A stretch of 64,000 bases of DNA, taken from assembly GCA_947498325.1 (NCBI GenBank), contig CANMKE010000020.1, forward strand, positions 36,678 to 100,677, given 5' to 3'. Both the position numbers and the translations under genes were made by a program. Positions 43,746 through 53,357 of this stretch are shown here, piece after piece (within the stretch, counting starts at the first letter, position 1; each line of letters starts with the position of its first letter). The DNA comes from an uncultured Persicobacter sp. Its GTDB lineage: Bacteria > Bacteroidota > Bacteroidia > Cytophagales > Cyclobacteriaceae. The notes beneath the pieces were generated by a model. It was not told where the DNA came from. It searched no databases and was given only the letters and a program-made list of their open reading frames with translations.

Positions 43746-45102
43746 TGTCTGCAAATTCAGTATAAATCCCACCATCTTTTAAGCTCATCACCTTTCTGCC
43801 ATTGATCTGCAGGTTATCAAAATGTACGCCATCATAAGTGTGGTTTTTATTCAGGCCCGTAATCAATGAATTCAAAGGTAATGTTTGTTTCACCTGAATA
43901 TTTTCTAAGTAAATCCCTCTACCGCTACCACGCACAGCGTCTTTTGAATAATGCGAATGCAGAATCTGAAAATGGCATAAATAGCCGTATGCCTCTTCGA
44001 TATGAATATTTTTGTAAACGACATTCTGAACCACCGCGCGGTCGCCATTATGAATACTGAAAACACCGCCATTGCCCTCTACGCGAATGATATTGGCATT
44101 CTTAATCGTAATGTCCTCCATGACATCTGCACGGGTTTCAAATCCGATTTCAATCGCATTGCCCCAGTCGGCATTCCAGAACACGCCGCCGTCAATCACA
44201 ATGTTTTTGGTGCGTTTACAGCCAATGTCCGTCGGGGTGGTAAAATTAATATTTTCTGGCGCAGGCTTTTTGTACCAGAAGGTCGAGGACTTGATGGCGA
44301 TACAATCATCTTTGGTGCGTACAAAAGCATTCTTGATGGTGATGTCCTCCGAACCAACAATATCAATACCATCGTCGGATCTTCTCCAACCGATAATTCG
44401 CACATCGTTGGCGGTGATGTTTTTGCAACCAAAATAGGAGGTACTCCATCGTGGGTTCCCGATCAGGGTAATGTTTTCAAAGGTTGAATTTTTAGCGCCA
44501 AACCAACCAAAGCCATAATAGCCTTGCTGACGGTCTAAATTTCGGTTATCGACTACTCCGTGTCCAAAAAGGTGAACATTCTCGACCCCTTCCATGATGA
44601 AACTCCCTTCAACAACCGCTCCACCCTGAATCCAAATTTTCTGGTTAGACTTCACGCGTTTCATCCCAATTTTATAATGAACGCCTGCTTTATAGATAAT
44701 ATCTGCAGACTGAATTTTTTTTGCAGGTCTCTGTGAGAAAATGAATAGCGGATCATAAATTCTATCGTCAAATTCCAAACTTATCTTTTTATCAACAGGC
44801 ATGATAAAAGAGATGCTGTTACCACTTCGTTTTGTTTTGATATTCAGATTTGACGGCCTTATTTTCACGGCTTTGAATTCAAAATCAGGAACTATGGTTA
44901 CCAATTCACCTTGCGTGGTAGCAAAAGAAACGATTCCGGCTACAGGCGTCTGATAGACAAAACATGCCTGATGGTCCACCTTGACCTGATATCCTTTATG
45001 CTCAGGCGTATTCTTGGGATAATGATATAACTGCAAATCATTAGCGAGGGAGGTTGAAACCATTCCCACCAATACCAGCATGATAATGAATGTATATTTC
45101 AT
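43729..45102 (-). CDS. Secreted beta-helix glycosidase, GH28/GH49-like, with N-terminal Ig domain
   Basis: This 457-residue exported protein has a signal peptide ending STSLAND, an Ig-like domain (about 22-120) and a beta-helix (about 125-455). The helix contains KIWIQGGAVVEGSFIMEGVENVHLFGHGVVDNRN. The probable active-site turns are WRRSDDGIDIVG and VRTKDDCIAIKSS, which preserve the paired aspartates of GH28/GH49-type enzymes, followed by DWGNAIEIGFETRAD. The GHG histidine of classical polygalacturonases is absent, which suggests a different glycosidase group. It is the middle gene of a GH116 / beta-helix / beta-helix unit: it starts 6 nt after the GH116 stop and overlaps the next gene. The paralogue downstream shares the Ig-plus-helix layout but has weaker catalytic motifs. 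Confidence 0.75.
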   Translation of the reverse strand: MKYTFIIMLVLVGMVSTSLANDLQLYHYPKNTPEHKGYQVKVDHQACFVYQTPVAGIVSFATTQGELVTIVPDFEFKAVKIRPSNLNIKTKRSGNSISFIMPVDKKISLEFDDRIYDPLFIFSQRPAKKIQSADIIYKAGVHYKIGMKRVKSNQKIWIQGGAVVEGSFIMEGVENVHLFGHGVVDNRNLDRQQGYYGFGWFGAKNSTFENITLIGNPRWSTSYFGCKNITANDVRIIGWRRSDDGIDIVGSEDITIKNAFVRTKDDCIAIKSSTFWYKKPAPENINFTTPTDIGCKRTKNIVIDGGVFWNADWGNAIEIGFETRADVMEDITIKNANIIRVEGNGGVFSIHNGDRAVVQNVVYKNIHIEEAYGYLCHFQILHSHYSKDAVRGSGRGIYLENIQVKQTLPLNSLITGLNKNHTYDGVHFDNLQINGRKVMSLKDGGIYTEFADNVTFK

Positions 45103-45108
45103 AAGTTT

Positions 45109-47802
45109 TTATTTTAGCGTCATGGCCACAGGGTTGATCATGAGGCTTTCTCCTTTATTCAGCACGACGGCTTGTTCGAAGATCGCCGTTTTCATGCCGT
45201 CTTTCTGTTCCCATTGTTTCACCTTCACCGCTCCATCATTTATGCTGATCAGATTGGATTTTTTGTCCCAATATTCTTGTGGAAGGCAAAGTGCAGCTAC
45301 TCGCAAATGTCCGGTATTTGCGACGATATTTACGGTTTGATGATCTCGGAGAAATGTACCTGTTCCATGATTTGCACTGAAGAAAAGTTGAAAGCTCGCT
45401 GATTCATTTTTAGGGGCAAAGGAATACTGATCCTTCACCAGGTTATATCCTGCCAGCGCGTTTAACACTGACCATGCTGACATGGGACGATAATAGTGAC
45501 CTCCGAATTCCTGATGATCCCAATATAATCCTGCTTTTCGATATCGATCATCAATAGACTTTACAATTTGTTTGCCTTCTGTCACCATTCCTTCACGAAT
45601 CAGGAAAGAGGCAAATGCGAGCTCAACACCCGTCCAAGGGGTATTTGCCTGATCCACCCACAGGTCTGTTTCAGCCATTGGAAAGAAATCTTTATGCTCA
45701 GGCCAAGTGCAATTTCTCAGGTAGGTATTGTCGATATACGAATAAGCTAAAACACTTTCCAAGGCAGAATGTATCTTTTCTTTCTCAAACAGGCGTCCCA
45801 TACCGGCCTCATGCGCCACCCATTGCCCAAAAAGTTGATCAGTCAGACAGCCTTCATCCTTACCATGTTCACCCCTGTAATCATTTGCCAATCGATAATA
45901 TTTTCCATTCCACAGGTGCTTGTCCATTAACTGAACTCCTTTGTCTGCAATCTTTTTGTATTTCTTGGCATTCTTGTTTTCTCCCATGTCCTGAGCCACT
46001 ACCGAGGCCATTTCCATTGCGGTAATCCATTGTGTAGTAATGTAGGAGGCCAACCCGTACATTGGGAAGTTATCATAACTACACATAATACCTTCCATGT
46101 CGGGCATCTGATCACCATCAAGGTCTTTTTCATTCAAGACATAATCAATCGCTTTTTTGACCGCCGGCCACATCTCCTCGATATAGGCTTTATCATTGGT
46201 AAACAAATAATCGCGAAGCACCAACTGAATAAAATTAGGCGCAAGGTCTACTCGCTCATATACTCCGAAAGTACCATTCTGATTCAACCCTAAATCGGCC
46301 CCTAAACCATGGTTAATCTCCCCTTCGGAGGTTTGCGCATGGGCGTGGCAGCGCATCATGTTCTTTTGCAACTCAGGGAAAAGGGCGATAATGGAAGCTG
46401 ATCCATATAAGGATACATCGCTTGTGGCAAAAGGCCCCCACGCCTGATTACTGGTTAATCCTTCACGAATGGCGAAACGTCCTTGTTTATCAAGCTGAGA
46501 TGAAGTGATAAAGGTATTGAGTTGTGAGTTCACCTGATCGAGCAGGTACTGCTCTACATCGGACCTGTACATGTTATCAACAAAGGCTTTGGAACGTGCT
46601 TTCAGATGTTCCACATTATTCACAAAATAGTCAGCCACCTCATCATAATTGGCAAAATAGTTCTCATAGTAGTGCCCCACACGCGATGTTTTTCTGATAG
46701 GAAGCTGATATCCCTTGGGGTCGGTGATCAAACCATCCCGATTTTTTTCTTTTTTCCCTGATACCCAACCCATCGCATTTGGGAAATACCAGTTCATAAA
46801 AAAGTGAGCTTTCATCTGTTGAGTACCCTCCAATCGTTGGGATATCGCAATACTGCTTTTAAACATTTGGTTATTATCGAGCCCTCCGGTCCATGCGATT
46901 TTCTCGCCATCGGTATTGGTTTTATTTCGGTTTTTGCTGTCATCGATATTCCCTAAATCTTTGTGTGTCAGCAAGCGCTCCATGAACGGGTGGCGATGTG
47001 CCCAGCCCAGATAATAACTTACCTCTTCTCCGCCAATAGCCCCAAGCCCCATTTGCCCGTAGGTGTCATGTTGCTGAGAAACATTACCCACACTTTGTTT
47101 GAAATACTTGACACCTTCCTTTTCTACAATAGAGGCGGTGAAATATTTGTGCACCTCATCATAGGCCACCAGATTCCTTTGCGTTGCAATAATACTGACA
47201 TCTACCGGCTGATCGATTTTTGAGGTGATCTTAAAATTAAAATCAATCGCTGGTAACGATGAATTCTTGACATCGTGCGGAATAAATGGGGAGAAGCTTT
47301 CAAGAATGACTTCAAAAGGCATGTCCTCATCCGAAAAAGTTAGGTCTGCAAAAGGAAAACGGGCACTGTAAGTAATGTTATCCACTGAACTCATCCATGG
47401 AAAGTAATAGATAGGTGCTTCATTTAACAAACCTCCATAAGCAATATCGTTGTTGAGCTGCAGGACTTTGATTTTTGGCTGTTGCCCCTCAATTTGATAC
47501 CTGACCATGAAGAACATATAGGCGTTTTCTTCCCCGGAATTTGGCCGACTGGGAAACTGCAGGATAGGAGCCGATCCATTTGGATAATTATTAAGGATGG
47601 ACCAATTGTAAAACTGACCATCTTTTCGGATTTCCACACCACCAGCACCAATTCCCCCAAGGGTTAGGCCACTTTTTACCTGGTGCTGTACGGAATGTTT
47701 TTCCACAATAGGCGATTTTTGAGCTACGGAATCTTGCGAGTAACCTAACAGCGCACACAAGCCTATGGCGATATATTTGTTAAAAAAATGCATACTTTTC
47801 AT
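45109..47802 (-). CDS. GH116-like (GBA2-type) beta-glycosidase
   Basis: This 897-residue secreted protein has a signal peptide followed by the GH116 N-terminal beta-sandwich (GLTLGGIGAGGVEIRKDGQF and EVILESFSPFIPHDVKNSSLPA, about 45-400). A C-terminal (alpha/alpha)6 domain (about 420-800) comes next, with REGLTSNQAWGPFATSDV around the expected nucleophile Glu and CSYDNFPMYGLASY around the expected acid/base Asp (near 575), then a short beta-tail. GH116 comprises retaining beta-glucosidases, beta-xylosidases and glucosaminidases. I chose the ATG at 47802; an ATG at 47793 is also possible, and a TTG at 47811 is less likely. It heads a three-gene unit with two beta-helix proteins. A TAAATTTG box upstream may be its promoter. 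Confidence 0.82.
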   Translation of the reverse strand: MKSMHFFNKYIAIGLCALLGYSQDSVAQKSPIVEKHSVQHQVKSGLTLGGIGAGGVEIRKDGQFYNWSILNNYPNGSAPILQFPSRPNSGEENAYMFFMVRYQIEGQQPKIKVLQLNNDIAYGGLLNEAPIYYFPWMSSVDNITYSARFPFADLTFSDEDMPFEVILESFSPFIPHDVKNSSLPAIDFNFKITSKIDQPVDVSIIATQRNLVAYDEVHKYFTASIVEKEGVKYFKQSVGNVSQQHDTYGQMGLGAIGGEEVSYYLGWAHRHPFMERLLTHKDLGNIDDSKNRNKTNTDGEKIAWTGGLDNNQMFKSSIAISQRLEGTQQMKAHFFMNWYFPNAMGWVSGKKEKNRDGLITDPKGYQLPIRKTSRVGHYYENYFANYDEVADYFVNNVEHLKARSKAFVDNMYRSDVEQYLLDQVNSQLNTFITSSQLDKQGRFAIREGLTSNQAWGPFATSDVSLYGSASIIALFPELQKNMMRCHAHAQTSEGEINHGLGADLGLNQNGTFGVYERVDLAPNFIQLVLRDYLFTNDKAYIEEMWPAVKKAIDYVLNEKDLDGDQMPDMEGIMCSYDNFPMYGLASYITTQWITAMEMASVVAQDMGENKNAKKYKKIADKGVQLMDKHLWNGKYYRLANDYRGEHGKDEGCLTDQLFGQWVAHEAGMGRLFEKEKIHSALESVLAYSYIDNTYLRNCTWPEHKDFFPMAETDLWVDQANTPWTGVELAFASFLIREGMVTEGKQIVKSIDDRYRKAGLYWDHQEFGGHYYRPMSAWSVLNALAGYNLVKDQYSFAPKNESASFQLFFSANHGTGTFLRDHQTVNIVANTGHLRVAALCLPQEYWDKKSNLISINDGAVKVKQWEQKDGMKTAIFEQAVVLNKGESLMINPVAMTLK

Positions 47803-48421
47803 ACTTGACAATTTTTTGGATCGAGTACTTAAAAAATCGATGATTCAAATTTAGATCACTCATTTAGGCTATTTGTTCAATAATGACTGTAAGAAGTGGA
47901 GTTTTATCACGCGACCATCCCTGCCGGATAATTTGTCCTCTTTATTGATCATTTATCCTCTTATTACAGGGGGATTCTCCGTGAGTTGTACACCTATTAC
48001 CCGATAAATAGGCAGGCCTTGGTCGACTATCGACGATCTGAGGAAGTGGTGAATGGCATGCCGAAGTATTTTGGTAGTAGGTTGTCAATCGTCGCCAGTG
48101 CAATGTGCCATAATTCGGTGGAACAGGAACAGGTGTTGCCGAAAGCCAACAGAGACAACAGCAAAAAGGGAATTGGAAGGGCCTTTGAGATATATTACCA
48201 TTACATAGCGAGTTTTTCTAAAAGAGGCATTTTCGATAGGGCATCTGCATGAGTTTGGGAATCCGTCTGATACCATTTATGCTCAGTAGTTAATCGGATG
48301 ATTTGTCTGGTAATTAATTGTGGAAAACAATTGGATGCACCTTTTGCTTCTTAAGGTCTTGTCAATGTGTTGTAAAAATGAATTTATAGCCGTTGTACAA
48401 ATCATTAAAGAGGAGATAAGT
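47803..48421. other. Intergenic region, 619 bp, between divergent genes
   Basis: Short frames exist on both strands (for example 47986-48252) but have no family features or signal peptides. I see no reliable gene. Just before the downstream gene, AAAGAGGAGATAAGT is an unusually strong Shine-Dalgarno-like sequence for Bacteroidota. Confidence 0.5.
47846..47853 (-). promoter_or_regulatory. Possible -7 box for the GH116 operon
   Basis: The minus-strand sequence TAAATTTG matches TAnnTTTG exactly, about 44 nt before the start codon. The nearest TTG lies 24 nt further upstream, a slightly long spacer. Confidence 0.35.
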
Positions 48422-48997
48422 ATGAAAAAGACCGTTTTTTTTGTTGGATTAGTCTTGATCCTATTTTGCATTGTGCTGACAACCAAAGCGCAAAAGGTGG
48501 CCGTGTTGCCTTCTGTATTCTACATTGATGGCCAATTAGCGCCTAAAATGAAAGCCGAACAAGTTCAAAAAGAGATTGTGGCTTTATACAAGAAGAAATC
48601 CACAGTCTTTCAGTACAGCTCCACAGTGGAGATCAAAAAAAAGCTGAAAGAAAATGATATAGATTACAGGACTGTAGCTGAGGTGGAACCTGAGCGATTG
48701 GCAGAAATTTTAGGGGTTGATTATGTGGTATATGCCAATATAATGATGGATCAGGAAGGCGCACAGACCAATAATACCTCCAATACTTCAACATCCAAGG
48801 GCATTATCTCTGGGGATGATATTAAGACAAAAACTCAAAGTTCTGAAACAAGGATAAAATACGCTACGGTGGTAGAATACAATATTTATAAGTCGAATGG
48901 TGAGATGGTTTATAGTGAAAGTAGAAAATCAAACTTGACCTATCCGACAGCTTATAAAGGAACGCTGAAGTGGCATGTAAAACACAGTCCTTTATAA
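48422..48997 (+). CDS. Small secreted protein with CsgG/TolB-like N-terminal fold, unknown function
   Basis: This 191-residue protein has a signal peptide (MKKTVFFVGLVLILFCIVLTTKAQ). The mature part starts QKVAVLPSVFYIDGQ, then alternates strands and helices (EIKKKLKENDIDYRTV, ERLAEILGVDYVVYANI). This resembles the peptidoglycan/OM-associated CsgG-, TolB- or GNA1162-like beta-alpha domain. A low-complexity Thr/Ser/Asn stretch (TNNTSNTSTSKG) is followed by a strand-rich tail. I chose the ATG at 48422 because AGGAG lies at good distance; upstream in-frame residues lack a signal peptide. It is followed by a terminator. I do not recognise a named family. A periplasmic or outer-membrane-associated role is inferred, and a link to the PUL is not evident. 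Confidence 0.6.
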   Translation: MKKTVFFVGLVLILFCIVLTTKAQKVAVLPSVFYIDGQLAPKMKAEQVQKEIVALYKKKSTVFQYSSTVEIKKKLKENDIDYRTVAEVEPERLAEILGVDYVVYANIMMDQEGAQTNNTSNTSTSKGIISGDDIKTKTQSSETRIKYATVVEYNIYKSNGEMVYSESRKSNLTYPTAYKGTLKWHVKHSPL

Positions 48998-49023
48998 AAT
49001 CGCTATTTAACTTTTATAATTTT

Positions 49024-49051
49024 AAGCACTACCATTTGGGTGGTGCTTTTT
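49024..49051 (+). terminator. Rho-independent terminator after the small secreted gene
   Basis: AGCACTACC pairs with GGTGGTGCT, with one T-G wobble, around a short loop and is followed by TTTTT. Confidence 0.75.
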
Positions 49052-49203
49052 CTACGCCAAAAGGAAACTCATTTATTCTTAATAGTGTTTTTATTTGAAT
49101 TTTTATCATTTCCGCATAAGTTTATATACATCATTTTTTCATGGTATAGATATTGAAAAGCCACCCACAAATTAAATATTCAATAATTTCTACTTATCAC
49201 ACC

Positions 49204-49809
49204 ATGAAAAAAACATTAATCACCATTTGCTTATTCGTAAGCTGTTTAGGAGGTGTAGCGAATGCGCAACTCATTAAAAATCATAATTTAAATTTAGGAA
49301 TTGCGGTCAATAAAAACCTGATGCCTGTTTATCTTGGAGACGACTATTTTTTGAATGATTGGCTATCCATAACGCTCGAAACAGAATATAACACCTATAA
49401 AACGCACGACCTCCTTAATAAAGATGTTGAGCTTGGCACCCAAATTCTCAAATTACTCAATGGACAAAAGGTCGGCGAAGTATCTGACAGCAAATGGGTA
49501 CGCCACCACGAGCTGGCGACCAATATTGGTTTGAATATTCACTTTTCAAAATTTTTAAATTTGCCCAAAAACATTGACTTATATGCAGGGGGTGGTGCAG
49601 TTTATTTAATGCAATTTAGTATGGATGCCTCCAAAGGTTTTTGGAAAGTGTTCAGCGCAAAATACGATGGAGGGTCTTGGTATGGTGATGCGGATTTGGG
49701 AGCCCGTTGGTTTATTACGCCCAAATTCGGAATCAATACACAATTGAATTTCAGAAACCTTAGGGAGGTGGCTTGTCGTGCAGGGCTTACCTTTAGAATT
49801 ACAAAATAA
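49204..49809 (+). CDS. Small outer-membrane beta-barrel protein
   Basis: This 201-residue protein has a clear signal peptide ending GGVANAQ. The mature part has alternating amphipathic strands (LNLGIAVNKNLMPVYLGDD, LSITLETEYNTY, HELATNIGLNIHFSKF, YGDADLGARWFITPKFGINTQLNFR) and finishes LTFRITK. This is the pattern of the eight-stranded OmpX/OmpA-type barrel group. I chose the ATG at 49204, which begins a standard KK signal peptide; an in-frame start at 49153 would add 17 unlikely residues. No enzymatic motifs are present. Neighbouring genes give no direct functional clue. A role as surface or membrane-integrity protein is inferred from fold only. Confidence 0.65.
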   Translation: MKKTLITICLFVSCLGGVANAQLIKNHNLNLGIAVNKNLMPVYLGDDYFLNDWLSITLETEYNTYKTHDLLNKDVELGTQILKLLNGQKVGEVSDSKWVRHHELATNIGLNIHFSKFLNLPKNIDLYAGGGAVYLMQFSMDASKGFWKVFSAKYDGGSWYGDADLGARWFITPKFGINTQLNFRNLREVACRAGLTFRITK

Positions 49810-50321
49810 GGCCAAAATAGCGACTTATTGTCGCCTAACGTTCATAGGTCTTTTTGAAATAAATTCTTGTAGGCCAGAACGACATCAAACAACATGACAA
49901 ATCACCACTAAAAGTATTATCATCGGGCATTCAAGAGTGGATCAATTGCCACCATTTGCAGAGGTGATTACCTTCACTCGATGACCTTCTTTTAAGTAAG
50001 GCTATTTATTTAAGCCCAAAATTTCCCATGATTTATTTCGGGTGAAAGGTGGGGTTCTGATTAATGCAAGGTTAAATCTACCCATAAATTCATTAGGGCG
50101 AATGCATGGAAAAAGGTCTTTCGTTGATAGAGAACAAGTCGATAATTAAGGGTTACCATATTAGATCTGCTTGCCGTTATACTACCGCTCTGAAAACTGG
50201 AATACAAAACCACCTTGCATAAATTATGTCTGCAAGGTGGTGTGGAAGGTGAACTGGTGAAAGGGAAAAATTTCTTTCACCAGCCATCTATCCTATAAGG
50301 TTGAAATGGAATGCGGGTCGA
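49810..50321. other. Intergenic region, 512 bp, between convergent genes
   Basis: I see no coding sequence. The only clear element is the minus-strand terminator hairpin at 50209-50241. The remaining roughly 400 bp holds nothing I recognise. Confidence 0.55.
50209..50241 (-). terminator. Terminator hairpin for the fibronectin-III protein gene
   Basis: ACCACCTTGCA (50209-50219) and TGCAAGGTGGT (50231-50241) are perfect 11-bp inverted repeats. On the minus strand the stem is followed by TTTTG. It lies 80 nt after the stop. Confidence 0.6.
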
Positions 50322-53300
50322 TTATTGGAAGATAATTACTCGTGCGTGCTTTTTCGCTTTTGTATTGATATGAAGTACATACATTCCGGCAGGCAAACGG
50401 AGTTTCAGGTTACCATTCCGAATGATTCCATCAGAAATTTTCTGTCCCGCCATATTATGAATCACAAAATTCACCTGTTCAGCAATATTCAATTGAATGT
50501 TCATCTCGCCTAAAGCAGGATTAGGAAACACTTTAATTTTGTCTTCACTTCCTTCATTGGATAATGGGCGAGTGGTTTCAAAAGTAGTCGCCACCGGCTC
50601 AGAGACATTACCCGAATCATCTACCGCTTTTACCGAAACGCTATATGATGTTTCCCGACTAAGGCCATCCAAAGCATAGGTTAATGTTGCCGTTTCTCCT
50701 GCCTTTTCATCATTTACATACACCTCGTAGTGAGCAACAGCAACATTGTCTGTCGAAGCTTCCCAAGCCAATTGAGCAGAGAACGGAGTAACATCACTCA
50801 CCACTAAAGCTGTCGGACTCGAAGGAGGGGTAATATCAATCGTGCTTACGGAAACCTGTTCACTGTAAGCCGACCAATTCCCTGACGCATCACCCGCGGC
50901 AACGCTGACCGAATACTCAGTCAAAGGCATACGCCCATCAATCATGGCGGTATTGTTTGCTACCTCAATTGGTTCTTCTTCATCAATTTTTACACGATAA
51001 GCGGTTACTGCCACATTATCATCAGCGGCGTCCCAATCCAGTTTGAAGCCCGTTTCAGTGATCTCCGAAGCTACAAGCGCTGTTGGTACTGAAGGAGCTT
51101 CATCATCCAAGGTGGTTGCTTGGGTAGTTACAACTTCCGACATATTTCCTGCACGATCCACTGCCCAAACACTGAAATCATAAGTCGTCATGCCCTGAAG
51201 GTTATCCAATACCAAAAGCAATTCAGTAGTGGTTTCTTCAAGAACGATTTCATCTGCCTGCATCAATTTGTATTCATAATGTGCCACCTGATCATTATCA
51301 GTCGCAGCCGTCCATGAAACTGTAAAATGCGCGCCGCTAACATCAGCAACAGCTAAATCAGTTACTGGTGAAGGATTCGTTTCGTCGGTGGTCATCACCT
51401 CCAAAGCATCAGAAAAGTCCGTTTTGTTGCCCCCAGCATCTTTGGCCAAAATACGAACCGAATAGTTAGTGTATGGATTGAGTTCTGTGAAAGTGTAATC
51501 CGTAACATCAGCAGCCACTTCCATTGGTGTTTCTTCGCCCAATTGTACTTCATATCCTGCAACGCCTGAACCTGCATCCGTAGCAGCATCCCAGCTTACT
51601 TTGAATGTTTCTTCACCAATTTCACTGCTTGCAAGGTTCGGCATAAATTCAGGAGCGGTTACATCCAAGGTCATGCCTTCAACCTCGCTATCAGAAGAAG
51701 TATTTCCAGCCGCATCCATGGCATAAACTTTCACGGTGTATTGCGTGTACTCCTCAAGGTTTTCAAAGGTATAAGTCAATGCATTTTCATCCAACGCTAC
51801 CGCCGCTTCATCGCCAATCATTACACCATAACCTGTAACGGCTACATTGTCTGTTGATGATTCCCAGGTTACCGTAACTGTAGTGCCTGTGGTTTCCGTT
51901 ACAGATAAATTTCCAGGAGCTGTTGGAGCCGTCACATCAGTGGTCATCACTTCCAAAGCATCAGAAAAGTCCGTTTTGTTACCTGCTTCATCTTTGGCCA
52001 AAATACGAACCGAATAGTTAGTGTAAGGGTTCAAGTTAATGAAAGTGTAATCGGTAACATCAGCAGTCACTTCCATTGGTGTTTCTTCGCCCAATTGTAC
52101 TTCATACCCTGCAACGCCTGAACCTGCATCCGTAGCAGCATCCCATCTTACTTTGAATGTTTCTTCACCGATTTCACTGCTTGCAAGGTTCGGCATAAAT
52201 TCAGGAGCGGTTACATCCAAGGTCATGCCTTCAACCTCGCTATCAGCAGAAGTATTTCCAGCCGCATCCATGGCATAAACTTTCACGGTGTATTGCGTGT
52301 ACTCCTCAAGGTTTTCAAAGGTATAAGTCAATGCATTTTCATCCAACGCTACCGCCGCTTCATCGCCAATCATTACACCATAACCTGTAACGGCTACATT
52401 GTCTGTTGATGATTCCCAAGTTACTGTTAAGGCACTTTCAGTTGTTACGGTCACCAATAAATTAGCTGGTGATGTTGGTGCCTCTCCATCCAATGCGATT
52501 ACAGTTGCTGAGTTTTCAGATTGGTTATCCTTTAAATCGGTTGTGAAAATATAGGCCTCATAATTTTGACCTTCAACAACCTCGGTAAATTCATAAGAGG
52601 TGATTTCCGTTGCGGCATGCGCCTCCTCACCATTGACCACCACGTGGTAGGTAATGTCCTCAGGTTCATCAATCTGATCGATGATCTCAGCCAAATCCCA
52701 CGAAAGCTCAAAACCATTCTCCGTTTTAGTACTTGTTAAATTCTGTGGTGCTTTGGTGGGAATAAAGTCCTCATTGAAGCCCCAATTTTTATCCCTGAAA
52801 GCGAACATGCTTATTTGTAATCCATCCTCACGTGCGAAGATAGTCAATCGGTGAGCTTCATTGGCTTCGGTAGTGGTAATCGAAGCAGTTCTCATTCTCC
52901 ACGTCCACTCCGTTTTCCCTTGTCCAAGATTCCAGTTATAGGTAGGAGTGGTTTCTCCATCCCAGTCCCAAACCGGAAAACAACTGTCATCTGAGCCATT
53001 GCCCTCTGAGCAGTTAAAGAGCATATGATAGTAGTAAGTGCCTGGTGCTTCAAAAACAAGATCATAAGATACATAAGGAGACAAGCTGTTGTTCAAATCG
53101 GCAATCTCTCCGTGGGAAGGAATCTCAATGAAACTTACCCCATTTTCTGACCTTACTACCCATTCGCGGTCATTCATTGGTGGTGGCCATCCGCCACTTC
53201 CTTTCATTTTTCCTGGTAGCATTTCAGCGAAGTCTAAAGCAGATATATTGGTATCTGACCCAACGATTATCTGAGCCTTGGCCAATTTAATTTGTGTTAA

Positions 53301-53357
53301 TCCTAAAATCAACAAGGTGACTACCGTCGATATTCGATAAAAAGTATTATTCTTCAT
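50322..53357 (-). CDS. T9SS-exported multi-fibronectin-III protein with N-terminal CBM-like domain
   Basis: This is a 1011-residue surface or secreted protein with no visible catalytic domain. It has a signal peptide (1-28) and a jelly-roll carbohydrate-binding-like domain (about 30-215; YDLVFEAPGTYYYHMLFNC, WTWRM, IFAREDGLQISMF). About eight fibronectin-III modules follow (about 217-925; repeated VTWESSTDNVAVTGYGV and YTFENLEEYTQYTVKVYAMD types). A T9SS sorting domain ends it (IKVFPNPALGEMNI ... PAGMYVLHI). The N-terminal domain shares its layout (aGxYYxWxR, WTW, REDG) with the two CBM-like modules of the divergent GH9 gene at 53880. It is therefore probably an accessory glycan-binding protein of the same system. 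Two adjacent FN3 pairs are nearly identical in DNA, evidence of a recent 552-bp duplication. Confidence 0.82.
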   Translation of the reverse strand: MKNNTFYRISTVVTLLILGLTQIKLAKAQIIVGSDTNISALDFAEMLPGKMKGSGGWPPPMNDREWVVRSENGVSFIEIPSHGEIADLNNSLSPYVSYDLVFEAPGTYYYHMLFNCSEGNGSDDSCFPVWDWDGETTPTYNWNLGQGKTEWTWRMRTASITTTEANEAHRLTIFAREDGLQISMFAFRDKNWGFNEDFIPTKAPQNLTSTKTENGFELSWDLAEIIDQIDEPEDITYHVVVNGEEAHAATEITSYEFTEVVEGQNYEAYIFTTDLKDNQSENSATVIALDGEAPTSPANLLVTVTTESALTVTWESSTDNVAVTGYGVMIGDEAAVALDENALTYTFENLEEYTQYTVKVYAMDAAGNTSADSEVEGMTLDVTAPEFMPNLASSEIGEETFKVRWDAATDAGSGVAGYEVQLGEETPMEVTADVTDYTFINLNPYTNYSVRILAKDEAGNKTDFSDALEVMTTDVTAPTAPGNLSVTETTGTTVTVTWESSTDNVAVTGYGVMIGDEAAVALDENALTYTFENLEEYTQYTVKVYAMDAAGNTSSDSEVEGMTLDVTAPEFMPNLASSEIGEETFKVSWDAATDAGSGVAGYEVQLGEETPMEVAADVTDYTFTELNPYTNYSVRILAKDAGGNKTDFSDALEVMTTDETNPSPVTDLAVADVSGAHFTVSWTAATDNDQVAHYEYKLMQADEIVLEETTTELLLVLDNLQGMTTYDFSVWAVDRAGNMSEVVTTQATTLDDEAPSVPTALVASEITETGFKLDWDAADDNVAVTAYRVKIDEEEPIEVANNTAMIDGRMPLTEYSVSVAAGDASGNWSAYSEQVSVSTIDITPPSSPTALVVSDVTPFSAQLAWEASTDNVAVAHYEVYVNDEKAGETATLTYALDGLSRETSYSVSVKAVDDSGNVSEPVATTFETTRPLSNEGSEDKIKVFPNPALGEMNIQLNIAEQVNFVIHNMAGQKISDGIIRNGNLKLRLPAGMYVLHINTKAKKHARVIIFQ
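51388..52491. repeat. Tandem duplication of a 552-bp unit (two FN3 modules)
   Basis: Units 51388-51939 and 51940-52491 align in phase over 184 codons. They are nearly identical over roughly the first 480 bp and diverge at the last FN3 strand. GTGGTCATCAC marks the start of each unit. The reading frame is preserved. Confidence 0.8.

Noticed and set aside
47986..48252. 88-codon plus-strand frame and an opposite 63-codon frame
   Set aside because: Neither has a recognisable family, signal or good start context. I tested whether either looked like an IS remnant and found no convincing motif.
51388..52491. Long direct repeat considered as CRISPR-like or mobile
   Set aside because: The repeat unit encodes two FN3 modules in frame within one protein; it is an intragenic duplication.
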